NCBI GenBank assembly: GCA_046590235.1
Contig: JBKJTY010000008.1
Coordinates: forward strand, 1 to 13,987
From: 2-02-FULL-45-10 sp046590235
GTDB lineage: Bacteria > Patescibacteriota > Patescibacteriia > Magasanikbacterales > GWA2-37-8
DNA length: 13,987 nucleotides
Direction: 5' to 3'
Position 1 is the stretch's first letter. Each line of letters opens with the position of its first letter. Shown piece after piece: positions 13,966 to 13,987 of this stretch. The position numbers were made by a program, and so were the translations under genes. A model generated the notes under the pieces. It was not told the DNA's origin. It did not search any database and worked only from the letters and a program-made list of their open reading frames with translations.

Positions 13966-13987
13966 GCCAGCAGATGGGTCCGATTGT
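13817..13987. repeat. Long perfect inverted repeat at the window end (fold-back)
   Basis: Arms 13817-13892 and 13912-13987 are 76-bp perfect reverse complements around a 19-nt centre that contains the small palindrome acttcgaagt (13901-13910). The repeat runs exactly to the last base. The left arm is thioredoxin coding sequence, so the right arm is a reversed copy of it. This pattern is typical of a chimeric or fold-back contig end rather than a genomic element. Confidence 0.95.

Noticed and set aside
13912..13987. Genuine inverted duplication or hairpin replicon end
   Set aside because: Not excluded, but an exact copy running to the last base and corrupting a conserved gene start fits a contig-end artefact better.

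Overview
The window (about 14 kb, moderately AT-rich) looks like one fragment of a small-genome bacterium, most likely a member of the Candidate Phyla Radiation (Patescibacteria, Parcubacteria-like). This is inference from gene content and protein style: a LeuRS of the type seen in these genomes, a calcium-repeat L,D-transpeptidase, a compact YidC, a ComEC without its nuclease-like domain, almost no Shine-Dalgarno sequences, and dispersed GTCATTCCCGCG-type palindromes. No 16S gene or other decisive marker is present. Stops used are standard and nothing requires a recoded genetic code.

Layout. All genes but one read on the minus strand, so transcription runs from right to left. From the right end: a thioredoxin gene whose 5' end is corrupted by a 76-bp fold-back at the window end; a composite palindromic repeat; mutM (8-oxoguanine glycosylase). 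A lone plus-strand gene of unknown function (12220-12555) is convergent with mutM and divergent from leuS. A dense minus-strand run follows, from leuS (12102) to 4814: leuS, a small membrane protein, a UlaG/UPF0173-like metallo-hydrolase, a ComEC membrane channel, a SAM methyltransferase, a ComEC-type metallo-beta-lactamase domain protein, and an L,D-transpeptidase. Gaps are 1-39 nt, with one 86-nt overlap. A consensus-like promoter and a terminator-like hairpin in the leader then precede nusA, yidC and a PRC-barrel gene. A strong intrinsic terminator at 2362-2386 closes that unit. Beyond it lie a nucleotidyltransferase-fold gene and a polytopic O-antigen ligase/polymerase that runs off the window start.

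How the genes relate. The set mixes housekeeping functions (translation, transcription, membrane insertion, redox, base excision repair) with envelope work (O-antigen ligase family protein, L,D-transpeptidase) and DNA uptake (ComEC channel plus separately encoded ComEC-like hydrolase domain). There is no stretch over 300 bases without a gene; the longest gap is 137 bp (13481-13617) and holds the composite repeat.

The most notable signals are these. First, at least seven hairpin units of one palindromic repeat family occur here. Two insertions are read in frame inside proteins (the LeuRS editing domain and a loop of the O-antigen ligase), and the stem differences between copies are compensatory. 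Second, a TTGACA-17-TATACT promoter fires straight into a terminator-like hairpin in front of nusA, a layout that would suit NusA autoregulation. Third, ComEC is split, with a methyltransferase gene between its two halves. Fourth, the plus-strand orphan gene is the only one with a canonical ribosome binding site. Fifth, the fold-back at the right end is probably an assembly or amplification artefact.
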